Source of the DNA: an uncultured Flavihumibacter sp.
Lineage (GTDB): Bacteria > Bacteroidota > Bacteroidia > Chitinophagales > Chitinophagaceae
Length of the DNA: 64,000 bases
Assembly (NCBI GenBank): GCA_902168105.1
Contig: CABHOY010000026.1
Coordinates: 175,034 to 239,033, forward strand
Direction: 5' to 3'
Part shown: in pieces, positions 18,706-27,415 of the stretch
Numbering within the stretch: the first letter of the stretch is position 1
How the letters are laid out: each line of letters starts with the position of its first letter
The notes under the pieces: model-generated
Seen by the model: the letters and a program-made list of their open reading frames with translations, nothing else
Database searches by the model: none
Told to the model about the DNA's origin: nothing
Position numbers and translations under genes: made by a program

Positions 18706-19827
18706 ATGAATAAACTTCGTTGTTTTCTAACTATTGCTGTGATACTGGCAACTATCTCCTGTGGTAAAAGTAATACGCCAGGTATAGGCCCGGGTGATCC
18801 TCCAGTATTGCCACCGGTATCTTTTACAGCAAAAGATGCTACTGCTGCTTTTAATACCTTCAACAAGTATTTCTACAGTACAACTGACAAGCTGTATTTC
18901 TCCAACACTGAAAAGAAAGATATCGGCGCTATCTGGACACAGGCAGTGTACTGGGACCTGATCATGGATATCTATAAACGTACCGGCGATGCCGCACACC
19001 GTAAGATGATAGATGATCTGTACCAGGGTGGTTATAACCGTTATGACAAGTATAACTGGAGTAATAAAGTAGTATGGTTTATTTATGATGATATGATGTG
19101 GTGGATCATCTCCCTGGCCAGGGCACATGAGATCACCGGTAATAAAGAGTACCTGGACAGGTCAATAGAAGGATTCCAGTACGTGTACAAAGAATCGTAC
19201 GATCCCGCAGGCGGAGGTATGTGGTGGGACTTTAAGCACTCAGGTAAGAACTCCTGTATCAACTTTCCCACCGTCATCGCAGCTATGACTATATACAACA
19301 TTACAAAAGATACGGCCTACCTGAACAAGGCAAAGGATATCTATAGCTGGTCGTTGGCTAACCTGACCGATAGCTCCACCGGCAGGGCGGCCGACAACAA
19401 TATCAAAGGCCATAAAGGATTCTCTGATTATACCTATAATCAGGGAACCTTTATTGGTGCAGCAGTGATGTTGTATAAGGCTACCGGTCAGCAATCCTAC
19501 CTGGAAAATGCCAGGAAAGGCGCTGATTACACCCAACAGAAAATGTGTGATGCAGATGGCATCTTACCAGCGGAAGGCGACTGGAATGAGCAGGGTGTAC
19601 TGAAAGCTATTTTCGGTCACTATATCATGACCCTCGTGAAAGATGCCGGTCAGCAGCAGTACCTGCCATGGATCAGGAAGAACATTAACGCAGCCTGGGG
19701 GAACAGGGATGTCACCAGGGGCATTACCTACCGGAACTACAAGGTGCCTTGCCCTTCCGGTATTGTACAATCTTACGAAGCCAGCAGTGCGGTAGAGCTG
19801 ATGCAGGTTTGTCCGCCTGAAAAGTAG
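18706..19827 (+). CDS. GH76 family endo-alpha-1,6-mannanase lipoprotein
   Basis: 373-residue lipoprotein (lipobox TISC) of glycoside hydrolase family 76, which cuts the alpha-1,6-mannose backbone of fungal mannan with retention. The paired catalytic aspartates D128-D129 lie in WFIYDDMMWW, and the (alpha/alpha)6 helices include WTQAVYWDLIMDIYKRTGD and YNQGTFIGAAVMLYKATG. A Gly/Pro-rich linker follows the acylated Cys. It is the last gene of the fecR-susC-susD operon and is followed by a hairpin terminator. A surface location is expected for a SusCD-linked endo-enzyme. Confidence 0.93.
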   Translation: MNKLRCFLTIAVILATISCGKSNTPGIGPGDPPVLPPVSFTAKDATAAFNTFNKYFYSTTDKLYFSNTEKKDIGAIWTQAVYWDLIMDIYKRTGDAAHRKMIDDLYQGGYNRYDKYNWSNKVVWFIYDDMMWWIISLARAHEITGNKEYLDRSIEGFQYVYKESYDPAGGGMWWDFKHSGKNSCINFPTVIAAMTIYNITKDTAYLNKAKDIYSWSLANLTDSSTGRAADNNIKGHKGFSDYTYNQGTFIGAAVMLYKATGQQSYLENARKGADYTQQKMCDADGILPAEGDWNEQGVLKAIFGHYIMTLVKDAGQQQYLPWIRKNINAAWGNRDVTRGITYRNYKVPCPSGIVQSYEASSAVELMQVCPPEK

Positions 19828-19854
19828 TATAAAATTTAGATTATCAATAGGTTA

Positions 19855-19893
19855 AGCCCTGCTGTCTTATACTGACGGCAGGGCTCTTTTCTT
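19855..19893 (+). terminator. Rho-independent terminator of the mannan operon
   Basis: AGCCCTGC (19855-19862) pairs with GCAGGGCT (19878-19885), extended by TGTC/GACG, and is followed by CTTTTCTT. It starts 27 bases after the GH76 stop codon. Confidence 0.75.
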
Positions 19894-19913
19894 CCGCTTA
19901 AGTCCACCTATGC

Positions 19914-20025
19914 GTCATGTATACGTCGGGTATACGTCATGTATAAAGCGTACTTTCCCCCGATCAAGTCCACGTATACGTCATGTATGCTCCATGTATA
20001 CGTCATGTATAAAGCGTACTTTCCC
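19914..20025. repeat. Tandem word-repeat region (TATACGTCATGTATA family)
   Basis: A 29-base unit beginning TATACGTCATGTATAAAGCG occurs at 19931-19959 and 19997-20025. Shorter variants of GTATACGTCATGTAT fill the interval. Many words are themselves near-palindromic. The region is non-coding and of unknown function. Confidence 0.75.
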
Positions 20026-20070
20026 ATACTCCGTGACCCCATTAGCCCTTTTTTATTATCTTACCGGCGA

Positions 20071-20270
20071 GGCTGAATGAACAAACCATGTTGTGCAAAC
20101 AAAACACAATAGGACTCCGTTAGGAGTCCCCATGTTTGTAGCCCCGGGTGACAACCCGGGGATCGGTGATAACCCGGGGACCGCGGTCGGGTAATAGCCC
20201 CCGGAACGGGGATCGATCGTGTTATCGCCCATGGAAACGCACGAATATGGGACCGCATCATTGCGGGATA
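20071..20270. repeat. REP-like cluster of GC-rich hairpins
   Basis: Consecutive hairpins: GGACTCC-GTTA-GGAGTCC (20112-20129), CCCCGGGT-GACA-ACCCGGGG (20142-20161), a further AACCCGGGGA copy at 20171-20180, and CCGCA-TCAT-TGCGG (20253-20266). The layout resembles extragenic palindromic (REP) elements mobilised by RAYT-type transposases. No transposase lies in the window. The cluster ends just before the deacylase gene and might also act as an mRNA leader structure. Confidence 0.55.
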
Positions 20271-20282
20271 CCATGAATATTT

Positions 20283-20290
20283 AAAAGGAG
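20283..20290 (+). promoter_or_regulatory. Strong Shine-Dalgarno sequence (AAAAGGAG)
   Basis: AAAAGGAG lies six bases before ATG 20297 and fixes the start of the deacylase gene. Canonical ribosome-binding sites are uncommon in Bacteroidota. Confidence 0.7.
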
Positions 20291-20296
20291 TTTAAT

Positions 20297-20836
20297 ATGA
20301 TCTACGTAAGTGAGGTAAAAGATACGGTGCCTCAAACCTTTAAAACGGAATTACAGGAAAAGGTCTACCTGACATTGCAGCAACAGGGTGTAAAGTTCAA
20401 ACGTGTTGATACAGGAGAAGCGATTACGATGGAAGACTGCATTCTGATTAACGAACGCCTGGACGTGAAAACAGTTAAAACAGTGTTTCTATGCAATCGC
20501 CAACAAACGAGATTTTACCTTTTGGTAACCACTGCCGATAAACCCGTCAGCTCGAAAGATCTGAGCAGCGCATTAGGTATTTCCAGGCTTTCATTCGCTC
20601 CCGTTGAACAGTTGGATAAGATATTAGGTGTGCCCGTTGGAGGTGCTACCCTGTTCGGCGTATTGATGGACAAGGAAAATCAGGTGCAGGTAGTCATAGA
20701 CAACGATGTTTTGTCAGAAGAATGGTACGGTTGCAGTGACGGTACCACTACCGGATATATGAAGGTCAGTACAGAGTGGATAGTAAAAAAGTTTCTTGAT
20801 TATGCAAATCACTTGCCGGTGATTATCCAGGTATAA
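20297..20836 (+). CDS. YbaK/ProX-type aminoacyl-tRNA deacylase domain protein
   Basis: 179-residue single-domain protein of the YbaK/prolyl-tRNA editing family, which hydrolyses mischarged Ala- or Cys-tRNA(Pro). Recognisable segments are KTVFLCNRQQTRFYLLVTTA, DLSSALGISRLSFAPVEQL and the glycine-rich VPVGGATLFGVLMD that shapes the substrate pocket. Translation is set by an unusually strong AAAAGGAG at 20283-20290, seven bases from the ATG; most genes here lack such a site. It is followed by nhaA after 161 bases. The exact editing specificity cannot be read from sequence. Confidence 0.82.
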   Translation: MIYVSEVKDTVPQTFKTELQEKVYLTLQQQGVKFKRVDTGEAITMEDCILINERLDVKTVKTVFLCNRQQTRFYLLVTTADKPVSSKDLSSALGISRLSFAPVEQLDKILGVPVGGATLFGVLMDKENQVQVVIDNDVLSEEWYGCSDGTTTGYMKVSTEWIVKKFLDYANHLPVIIQV

Positions 20837-20997
20837 CTCAATACAGGAGTTAACGCAATTGAAAGATATATTTTTTTGAAGAAACTCCCAGTGTGTAAAA
20901 GGAGATAATTCTTCAAGCGTTACCAGAAATATAATTATTGATATACTAAACAGAAAGCATATATTCCAATTTACAAAATAGACAAACATATATAAAA

Positions 20998-22299
20998 ATG
21001 GCCAAATCACCCATCGATCAAATACTTAGACCTGTGAACAAATTCATTCATCAGGAATTTACAGGTGGTATTGTTTTATTCGTGAGCGTAATCATAGCGA
21101 TAATATGGGCCAATTCGGCATGGCATCAAAGTTATCATCATCTGTGGGAGATAAACCTCTCTGTAGGATTTAACGAAATGAGTTTTAACCGGCCATTACA
21201 TGTATGGATAAATGACGGTTTAATGGCTTTATTTTTCTTTGTCATTGGACTGGAGTTAAAGCGGGAATTTATGGCAGGGGAGCTTTCTTCTATTAAAAAG
21301 GCATCATTACCAATGATGGCCGCCTTAGGGGGCATGCTGGTACCTGCCGCTATCTTCTTTGTAATTAACCATGGACTATCATCCGAAGGTGGCTGGGGCA
21401 TTCCCATGGCCACAGATATTGCATTCTCACTAGCTTTGCTGTCTCTGGCGGGAAAAAAGATCCCCGGCTCCGTAAAGGTCTTTCTTTCAGCGCTGGCCGT
21501 TGCCGACGATTTAGGCGCAGTGCTGGTTATTGCATTTTTTTATACCGCACACATATCCTTTTTCCCACTCGCTGTTGCCGGTGTTTTTTTACTGATCCTG
21601 GTATTGGGCAATTTACTCGGTATCCGGAACACAATATTCTATCTCATTTTGGGTATTATAGTTTGGGCAGGGTTTCTGTTGTCGGGAGTACATGCAACTA
21701 TTGCAGGTGTACTGGTTGCATTTACCATTCCAGCGCGTACAAAAATTGACGAAGATGAATATTTAAGAGATATGCGTTGCTATGCAGATCAGTTCGAAAA
21801 TGCAATGCGCCAGGATGGCTCGCTGATTTCGCACGAGCAGTACAGAGCGCTTGAAAAAATAAAACAACGGAGTGTTGATGCTGAAACACCCCTTCAAAAA
21901 ATCGAAAATTCATTACATCCCTGGGTCGCGTTTATCATAATGCCTTTATTTGCTTTGGCTAACTCAGGTATGATAATAGGCAAGGATTTCTTCTCTTCTC
22001 TTGTTAACCCTGTCAGTTTAGGAGTTATGATCGGCCTCGTTCTGGGTAAGTTTTTAGGAGTCTTTTCCTTTACATGGCTGATGGTACGATTGAAACTGGC
22101 AAACTTGCCTCGCGGGGCGAGTTGGAAGCATATCTCAGGTGTAGCAATTCTGGCCGGCATTGGCTTTACAATGTCTCTCTTTATTACAGGACTGGCATTT
22201 CAGGAGGAGACATTAATAGACCAGGCAAAATATGGTATCCTGGTGGCTTCTCTTATTGCAGGCGTAACCGGCCTCTTGTTGCTGCGAAACACAAGATGA
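20998..22299 (+). CDS. nhaA: Na+/H+ antiporter NhaA
   Basis: 433-residue inner-membrane antiporter that expels Na+ in exchange for protons and protects against salt and alkaline stress. About twelve hydrophobic helices are visible. The ion-binding pair D170-D171 lies in ALAVADDLGAVLVI, and the third conserved Asp (D140) in GIPMATDIAFSLALL. MALFFFVIGLELKRE and the C-terminal GIGFTMSLFITGLAF are family signatures. A charged cytoplasmic insert lies around residues 245-300. It belongs to a block of osmotic-stress genes that also holds mscS and the GgpPS-like synthase. Confidence 0.96.
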   Translation: MAKSPIDQILRPVNKFIHQEFTGGIVLFVSVIIAIIWANSAWHQSYHHLWEINLSVGFNEMSFNRPLHVWINDGLMALFFFVIGLELKREFMAGELSSIKKASLPMMAALGGMLVPAAIFFVINHGLSSEGGWGIPMATDIAFSLALLSLAGKKIPGSVKVFLSALAVADDLGAVLVIAFFYTAHISFFPLAVAGVFLLILVLGNLLGIRNTIFYLILGIIVWAGFLLSGVHATIAGVLVAFTIPARTKIDEDEYLRDMRCYADQFENAMRQDGSLISHEQYRALEKIKQRSVDAETPLQKIENSLHPWVAFIIMPLFALANSGMIIGKDFFSSLVNPVSLGVMIGLVLGKFLGVFSFTWLMVRLKLANLPRGASWKHISGVAILAGIGFTMSLFITGLAFQEETLIDQAKYGILVASLIAGVTGLLLLRNTR

Positions 22300-22407
22300 A
22301 CAAATACCGGCATGTGGTTGTAGTGTTTACTGACCGGTATCTGTGGCACGTCTCTTGTCACAGCATTCTTCTGTAATCCTTACAAATAAATAGCAAGGGA
22401 GATCTAT

Positions 22408-22605
22408 ATGAAGAAAATACTACAAGCTATCAGAGATTTTATTGCAGACAGATTTAATCTTAATGAAGATAGAGCTGATGAACAGCAGATCATTGAAGCG
22501 ATAAGGAAAGATGTCAATTTTAAAGGTACGAATCTCTGGACTTTAATTTTTGCCATATTCAAACGGATACAATCAGACACAATAAAGATTTTAGTTGAAT
22601 ATTAA
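22408..22605 (+). pseudogene. Truncated DUF389-family membrane protein gene
   Basis: 65-residue frame preceded by AAGGGAGA. Residues 1-51 (RFNLNEDRADEQQIIEAI, then FKGTNLWTLIFAIF) match the N-terminal soluble part and first half-helix of DUF389/TIGR00341 proteins, which normally continue IASIGLNVNSTAVIIGAML and run to several hundred residues. Here the match stops abruptly after FAIF, is replaced by KRIQSDTIKILVEY, and terminates. No remainder of the family is found before the convergent mscS gene, so this is a deletion remnant that may still yield a short peptide. Confidence 0.7.
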
Positions 22606-22661
22606 TGTCAGATGTTCGCATTGCATCGGTCATTATACCAGGATTACTGCCTGGCACACAT

Positions 22662-23720
22662 TTAACCAACCTGACGATCAAGAAATAAAGTTTGTGTAGG
22701 GTAGGCAAATTCGATTTCATTTTGCTCAAAAGCAGCAAATATCGCCAGGTAAATAGCCTGCTGTTCATCCATAAAAGTATTGTAATCAGCGTCGAGAATA
22801 TAATAGACAAACTCAAAGTCGAGACTGAATGCACCATACTTCGAAAAATGCCCTCTGTCGAACTGCACATTACTCCTCTTTGTAATTATATCTTTCACAA
22901 TTTCCGGGATCTGGCTCAATTTGATATATGAAGTTTGATAGGTCACACCAAGTGTAAACACAACACGTCGCTTCTGCATCCGTTTGTAATTATGTAGTCG
23001 CGCATTGGTGAGATCTGTATTGGAGCACACCAGCTGCTCACCGTTCAAGGTACGGAGCCTGGTGGTTTTAATGCCGATATACTCCACCACACCCATTTTG
23101 TCGTCGATAATGATGAAATCACCGATTTCGAATGGACGGTCGAAAAAGATCACAAAATAACTGAACAGATCTCCAAGTATTGTCTGAGCAGCAAGAGCGA
23201 TGGCAATACCACCAATGCCAAGACCGGCTATTAAAGTGGTGACATTGTATCCGAGGTTGTCAATAAGGAAAATAATACCGAGTACCCATATTACCGCGTT
23301 TAAGATCACAATCAGACCTCCCGCCTGTTTTTCCCTTCCTTCCTGACCGTCACGTCCTTTGATATAAGAAAATACAAATCTTTTAAATACGGTGCTTATA
23401 ATCCGCAACACAAAGAAAGTAACTGTAAAAAGGAAGCCGATATGTAACACTTTTACGGCTTTTATTGGTAGGGTAAGCATAGAAAGCGAAAAATATGTTG
23501 CCGATACATACAGGATAGGCACCACAGCTCTTTTAAGGATCTGTACCAGGAAATCATCCCATGTTGCAACTGTAACCTTCGACAGTCTCTCTATCTTCCT
23601 GACAAAAATAAAAACAAAAATACGGATGATAACGAAGGATAATGCAATGGCTGCCGCCACGATGATCCAGCTCTTCAATGTATTGTTCAAGAAAGATTGT
23701 TCTAAATATTCACTCATCAT
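22662..23720 (-). CDS. MscS-family mechanosensitive ion channel
   Basis: 352-residue small-conductance mechanosensitive channel, which opens under membrane tension during hypo-osmotic shock. N-terminal helices (IIVAAAIALSFVIIRIFVFI) lead to the pore-lining TM3 and the hallmark beta-domain entry: GLGIGGIAIALAAQTILGDL, FSYFVIFFDRPFEIGDFI and GVVEYIGIKTTRLRTLNGEQ. The C-terminal alpha-beta vestibule domain follows. Loss of solutes through this channel complements their accumulation by the adjacent osmolyte synthase. Confidence 0.93.
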   Translation of the reverse strand: MMSEYLEQSFLNNTLKSWIIVAAAIALSFVIIRIFVFIFVRKIERLSKVTVATWDDFLVQILKRAVVPILYVSATYFSLSMLTLPIKAVKVLHIGFLFTVTFFVLRIISTVFKRFVFSYIKGRDGQEGREKQAGGLIVILNAVIWVLGIIFLIDNLGYNVTTLIAGLGIGGIAIALAAQTILGDLFSYFVIFFDRPFEIGDFIIIDDKMGVVEYIGIKTTRLRTLNGEQLVCSNTDLTNARLHNYKRMQKRRVVFTLGVTYQTSYIKLSQIPEIVKDIITKRSNVQFDRGHFSKYGAFSLDFEFVYYILDADYNTFMDEQQAIYLAIFAAFEQNEIEFAYPTQTLFLDRQVG

Positions 23721-23791
23721 ATTTGATACTTATATTTTTTAAGAAACAGAGCCGCGCAAAAAGACGTATTCGGGGCATGTTATCAGTTTCC

Positions 23792-23986
23792 TTATAAATG
23801 TCTGTTAGTCTCGTCTTCAGGCCTTTTCCTGGAAGCAATTTCTGCAGTCAGAAGTGTAATAAGCATTTTGCATTTGTCGTATTCTTCCTTTGTACCGCCA
23901 CTTCTCCGCATTTGCGTGAAATTACTTGTATATGTTGCAAGCATATCGAGCAATTCCTCAATAGGCAAGTTTTTAAAATCATCCAC
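23792..23986 (-). CDS. Small hypothetical protein after the osmolyte synthase gene
   Basis: 64-residue helical protein (LPIEELLDMLATYTSNFTQM, ending RKRPEDETNRHL) without membrane segment or signal. It starts 12 bases after the stop of the GgpPS-like gene and is probably translated from the same message. I do not recognise a family; spacing and sensible amino-acid composition are the reasons for calling it real. Confidence 0.55.
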   Translation of the reverse strand: MDDFKNLPIEELLDMLATYTSNFTQMRRSGGTKEEYDKCKMLITLLTAEIASRKRPEDETNRHL

Positions 23987-23998
23987 TCCCTGATATTT

Positions 23999-26290
23999 TT
24001 AGATTAATATTCTTCCTTTTTCCACATTGTAAATTGCTGCCGATTCGGCCATTGCTCTATCCGGAAATGCCTGATTCATAAAGTCTTCCGCCCAATAATT
24101 AATATCATAGTGCGATACTTGTTCATAAAGGCGCTCCATACGCATATTTCTCTCTTCAGGCTCGAGTTGGAATGCCTGCAACAGGTTTTCCTTTAATGCC
24201 TTCGGATCATACGGATTGGTTAATATAACATAAGACAGTTCCACCGCAGCTCCTGCAAATTCTGACAACAACAAGACTCCTTTATCTCCTTCCAATTGCC
24301 CTTGTACAGCCACGTACTCTTTTGCTACAAGGTTTAATCCATCACGAAGAGGAGTGATCCATGCAATATCGGCAGCTCCATAATAGACGAGGATTTCGTC
24401 AAAAGGAATAGAGCGGAAGAAAAGCCTGATGGGTGTCCAGTTAAGGTTTGAATATTTGCCATTTATTCTTCCCACCGCGCTCTCCAGTTCAAGCTTGATA
24501 TTATCATATATTTTCATGCCCTTCGCAGGCGGGGTGCAGATATTTACAAGTTCTAAATTTCCGTGCAATTCCGGATAGTCTTCAAGAAATTGCTCGAAAG
24601 CTAATATTTTTTCAAGCGGTCCTTTTACATAATCCAGACGTTCAGCACTCAATACCATTTTTTTGCCATTCAATTGTCGCTTCATGTCAGCGATCCTTTC
24701 AATCATAGAGCCGTCCCTGAAAAGTTTCTTTATATACTCAACGTTGATGCCTACAGGAGCTGCTCCCAGCCTTACCCGCCGATGTTCGGTTTCTATTAAA
24801 GTTGTCATCTTGTCAATTCCCATCGCAGTACTATAGGTCATAAACCTGGGAGCGCAGCTCACAGACTCGATTGCTTCCAGTGGAAAAAGACTTCGGGCCA
24901 CATCTACAAAGTTTTCTACATACCTGGGAATATGAAATCCGACATAATCACACTGCAGCAGGCTGCTAATGATCTCACGCCGCCATGGTAAAATATTAAA
25001 TGTGTTGGCAGCCGGGAAAGCGGTATGATGGAAGAAGGCGATCTTGAGGTCGGGCCGTAGTTTTCGCAGGAAAGCGGGAACCATCCACAGATTGTAATCA
25101 TGCATCCAAACCATGGCGCCGATATCAGCCTGCTCAGCAGCTTTTTGCGCAAAACGCCTGTTGATGTCTACAAAATGATCCCAGTGATCGTGATTGAATT
25201 GGACCTTGTCTATGAAGGCAAATATCGTGGGCCAGAATGCCTCCTTGGCGAAGGATTTGTAATATATTGATACCTCCGTGTTCGTCAGGCCTATGCGGGA
25301 GGCGATCAGGTTGGGATATTTATCTTTATCTATATAGATGTTTCGAAGTTCTTCTCCTTCGTTATCTACCTCTTCCCATGCAATCCACAAACCGGAACGG
25401 CCATTGGCGAAAAAGCTTTGAAGTGTCGGAAGTATACCATTAGGGCTCGTAGGCGGTACGCGTTCTTCTTTACCATTAATGATCACTTTTTCATAGGGAA
25501 AGCGGTGATACATCATTACTATTTGTGGGTTGGTCACACTTTTTTCTGCCTGTACCGCCTGGGGAAATTTGTCTCCAGCCGGAGTTGAAAATTCAGGAAA
25601 GTGAAAAATAGCTTCCAGTATGCCGCCGGCGCCCGGGTTGTCAGCATGAAGGATATCGTCCGAACCTGCCGTTGCTTCTAACAGTTTTGCTTCTGCATTT
25701 CCTACAACCACGCCCTTAAACCCACAATTGTACATTGCAAGATCATTTAACGTATCTCCCGCCACCAGAACCTTTTCTTCATCTACGCCCAGGAATGACA
25801 CTAATTTCGTGAGTGATGACCCCTTGTTTACTTCGCCGGGAATTACATCCAGGAATTTTCCTGCAGAATAGATAACATCACAATTGAGGTCTGAGACAAG
25901 TGCTGCCACTACATCTGCAACTTCCGGTTCTTCGACAAAAAAAGAACATCTCCTTTGCTGAGGTACTTCCTGGTAGGTCAAGCCAGGTACATCTTTCAGG
26001 AGCCCCGCTATTTTAAGGCGGCCAGGCCAGTTCTTTTCGATGTCGGACTGAAGCGAATGGATTGGTTCCAACGTCTTCCCATCTACGATGGTAGCGCCTA
26101 CATCACAAATAATATAATCCGGATTAGGAATAATGGGATCATTCAGTAAAGGTATCACAGACTCAAGTCCACGGCCGGTTACAAAAACGAGAAGTATATC
26201 ATGGCTCTGACTGATCAGCCTATATAACTGTTGTTTATGTATGCTTTTTCCCCCAAGGAAAGTTCCGTCTAGATCTGTTGCTAATAACAT
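23999..26290 (-). CDS. ggpPS: HAD phosphatase-GT20 fusion, probable glucosylglycerol(-phosphate) synthase/phosphatase
   Basis: 763-residue bifunctional cytoplasmic enzyme. The N-terminal 245 residues form a HAD phosphatase of the sucrose/trehalose-phosphate type (motif I DLDGTF, late motif VLVAGDTLNDLAMY). The remainder is a GT20 glycosyltransferase (MHDYNLWMVPAFLRKLRPDL, FFHHTAFPAA, GFHIPRYVENF, LSAERLDYVKGPLEK, PLRDGLNLVAKEYVA). GT20 also contains trehalose-6-phosphate synthase, but the HIPRYVENF segment and phosphatase-first order recall GgpPS, which makes the osmolyte glucosylglycerol. Trehalose synthesis is the alternative. ATG 26290 is preferred to 26314 because AAGAGGA precedes it. Expression is probably controlled through the TTAGAAT repeats at 26388-26408. 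Confidence 0.75.
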   Translation of the reverse strand: MLLATDLDGTFLGGKSIHKQQLYRLISQSHDILLVFVTGRGLESVIPLLNDPIIPNPDYIICDVGATIVDGKTLEPIHSLQSDIEKNWPGRLKIAGLLKDVPGLTYQEVPQQRRCSFFVEEPEVADVVAALVSDLNCDVIYSAGKFLDVIPGEVNKGSSLTKLVSFLGVDEEKVLVAGDTLNDLAMYNCGFKGVVVGNAEAKLLEATAGSDDILHADNPGAGGILEAIFHFPEFSTPAGDKFPQAVQAEKSVTNPQIVMMYHRFPYEKVIINGKEERVPPTSPNGILPTLQSFFANGRSGLWIAWEEVDNEGEELRNIYIDKDKYPNLIASRIGLTNTEVSIYYKSFAKEAFWPTIFAFIDKVQFNHDHWDHFVDINRRFAQKAAEQADIGAMVWMHDYNLWMVPAFLRKLRPDLKIAFFHHTAFPAANTFNILPWRREIISSLLQCDYVGFHIPRYVENFVDVARSLFPLEAIESVSCAPRFMTYSTAMGIDKMTTLIETEHRRVRLGAAPVGINVEYIKKLFRDGSMIERIADMKRQLNGKKMVLSAERLDYVKGPLEKILAFEQFLEDYPELHGNLELVNICTPPAKGMKIYDNIKLELESAVGRINGKYSNLNWTPIRLFFRSIPFDEILVYYGAADIAWITPLRDGLNLVAKEYVAVQGQLEGDKGVLLLSEFAGAAVELSYVILTNPYDPKALKENLLQAFQLEPEERNMRMERLYEQVSHYDINYWAEDFMNQAFPDRAMAESAAIYNVEKGRILI

Positions 26291-26350
26291 TGTTCCTCTT
26301 TTTAACATAGGCAATTATCTAACAGCCAGCGTAGTGGTGGCAATTTCCTG

Positions 26351-26358
26351 CAAAGTTA
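26351..26358 (-). promoter_or_regulatory. Minus-strand -7 box (TAACTTTG) of the osmolyte synthase gene
   Basis: Reads TAACTTTG on the minus strand, 60 bases upstream of ATG 26290. No -33 TTG is seen at the right distance, which fits an activator-dependent promoter served by the adjacent repeats at 26388-26408. Confidence 0.45.
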
Positions 26359-26387
26359 TTTATAAGAGAAGAGGAAGAAGGCGTATC

Positions 26388-26408
26388 GTATTAGAATAGT
26401 ATTAGAAT
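26388..26408. promoter_or_regulatory. Tandem GTATTAGAAT repeats, candidate response-regulator site
   Basis: GTATTAGAAT occurs at 26388-26397 and 26399-26408, an 11-base period typical of head-to-tail OmpR-family dimers. It lies about 30 bases upstream of the -7 box of the osmolyte synthase gene. The same TTAGAA core recurs at 27332-27382 before the two-component genes. Confidence 0.5.
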
Positions 26409-26454
26409 TCACTTCAGACAATTCTTAAAATGTAGATTTAATTTTAAGCGATGT

Positions 26455-27309
26455 CTATCTTACAGCCAATACAAGTGTCTGGGATTCAGCAGGCAGCATG
26501 TCTGACATATGGCGGTTTGACCAGCCGCCGATTCTCGTCTCGCTTCCTGCATGGACGATCAACATATCCGCATCTATACTTTTACTATAGGCAAGGAGTG
26601 CCTTTGCCTTATTTTCTCCATGTAATTTTATGTACTTAACAGGAATGGCTAACTGACCTTTGAGTGTCTGAAAGATATTTAACAGTGACTGCCTTGGAAA
26701 GGCATTTTGAGTATCATCATCGGGAAATATCACCAGTTGTATCTGGATCAGGTTCCTGCATTGGAGTGCCTTGATAACAGCCACCTTCCTGGTAGGGAAA
26801 TGTGCATTGACAGGTACCACCACGGTCTTGATCTGTTTATCTCTGGAACCTGGTTTGGCGGTCAATACCGGAATACCCGACATTTGAGCGATCCTGCTCG
26901 GAACAACCGTGTTTAAATGAGGAAATCTTGAATGGTGGGCGCATTTTCCCACTACTACCAGATCGGCGCCCAGGTTAGCCGCCTTTTTTATAATAGAATC
27001 TTCAATAGAATCTCCGTAACAGACATTAACATATACCTTTATGTTGCTTCGCATACCTTCGATGCCCGACTTGAGGGTTTCCAGCCGTTCCTCGGAGTTT
27101 TTAATCGCAGCTTTCACCTGCTTCCAGGAGTATCCTTTCAGTAAACGCGCAAGATATCTGAAGATATTGGACGTGCCAATTTGCTGCACATGCAGCAAAT
27201 GTATAATGCATCCTTCGTTGGGTGCCATACATAATGCTTTATTTATTGCAGTCTCAGTGTTGATCGAAAAGTCAACAGGGATAAGTATAGTCTGGAAATT
27301 TTTTACCAT
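26455..27309 (-). CDS. Tandem-domain universal stress protein
   Basis: 285-residue cytoplasmic protein with two UspA folds. The first (residues 1-145) opens with TILIPVDFSINTETAINKAL and carries GADLVVVGKCAHHSRFPHLN, a degenerate version of the G-2x-G-9x-G-(S/T) nucleotide loop. The second starts IKTVVVPVNAHFPTRKVAVI and ends SIDADMLIVHAGSET. ATG 27309 is used; the TTG two codons upstream is less likely. It lies between the osmolyte synthase and the divergent two-component system and probably belongs to the same stress response. Confidence 0.85.
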   Translation of the reverse strand: MVKNFQTILIPVDFSINTETAINKALCMAPNEGCIIHLLHVQQIGTSNIFRYLARLLKGYSWKQVKAAIKNSEERLETLKSGIEGMRSNIKVYVNVCYGDSIEDSIIKKAANLGADLVVVGKCAHHSRFPHLNTVVPSRIAQMSGIPVLTAKPGSRDKQIKTVVVPVNAHFPTRKVAVIKALQCRNLIQIQLVIFPDDDTQNAFPRQSLLNIFQTLKGQLAIPVKYIKLHGENKAKALLAYSKSIDADMLIVHAGSETRIGGWSNRHMSDMLPAESQTLVLAVR

Positions 27310-27331
27310 ACCCAAATATCCGTTCTCATGC

Positions 27332-27382
27332 TTAGAAAGGTGTTAAGCAGACATTAGAATTGGATTAGAAAATATACTAGAA
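27332..27382. promoter_or_regulatory. Array of 11-bp-spaced TTAGAA units before the two-component operon
   Basis: TTAGAA at 27332, 27354 and 27365, CTAGAA at 27377 and a degenerate TTAAGC at 27343 give steps of 11, 11, 11 and 12 bases. The array lies between the divergent usp gene and response-regulator gene and resembles the pair at 26388-26408, suggesting autoregulation and a shared regulon. Confidence 0.5.
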
Positions 27383-27415
27383 AAACACAATCTGATTATG
27401 AGGGGCTATAAATTG

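Noticed and set aside
19914..20025. Word-repeat region considered as a CRISPR array
   Set aside because: Only two 29-base copies, with a spacer made of the same words, and no cas genes nearby.
22692..22931. 79-codon frame antisense to mscS
   Set aside because: Fully inside the conserved C-terminal part of mscS; no independent support.
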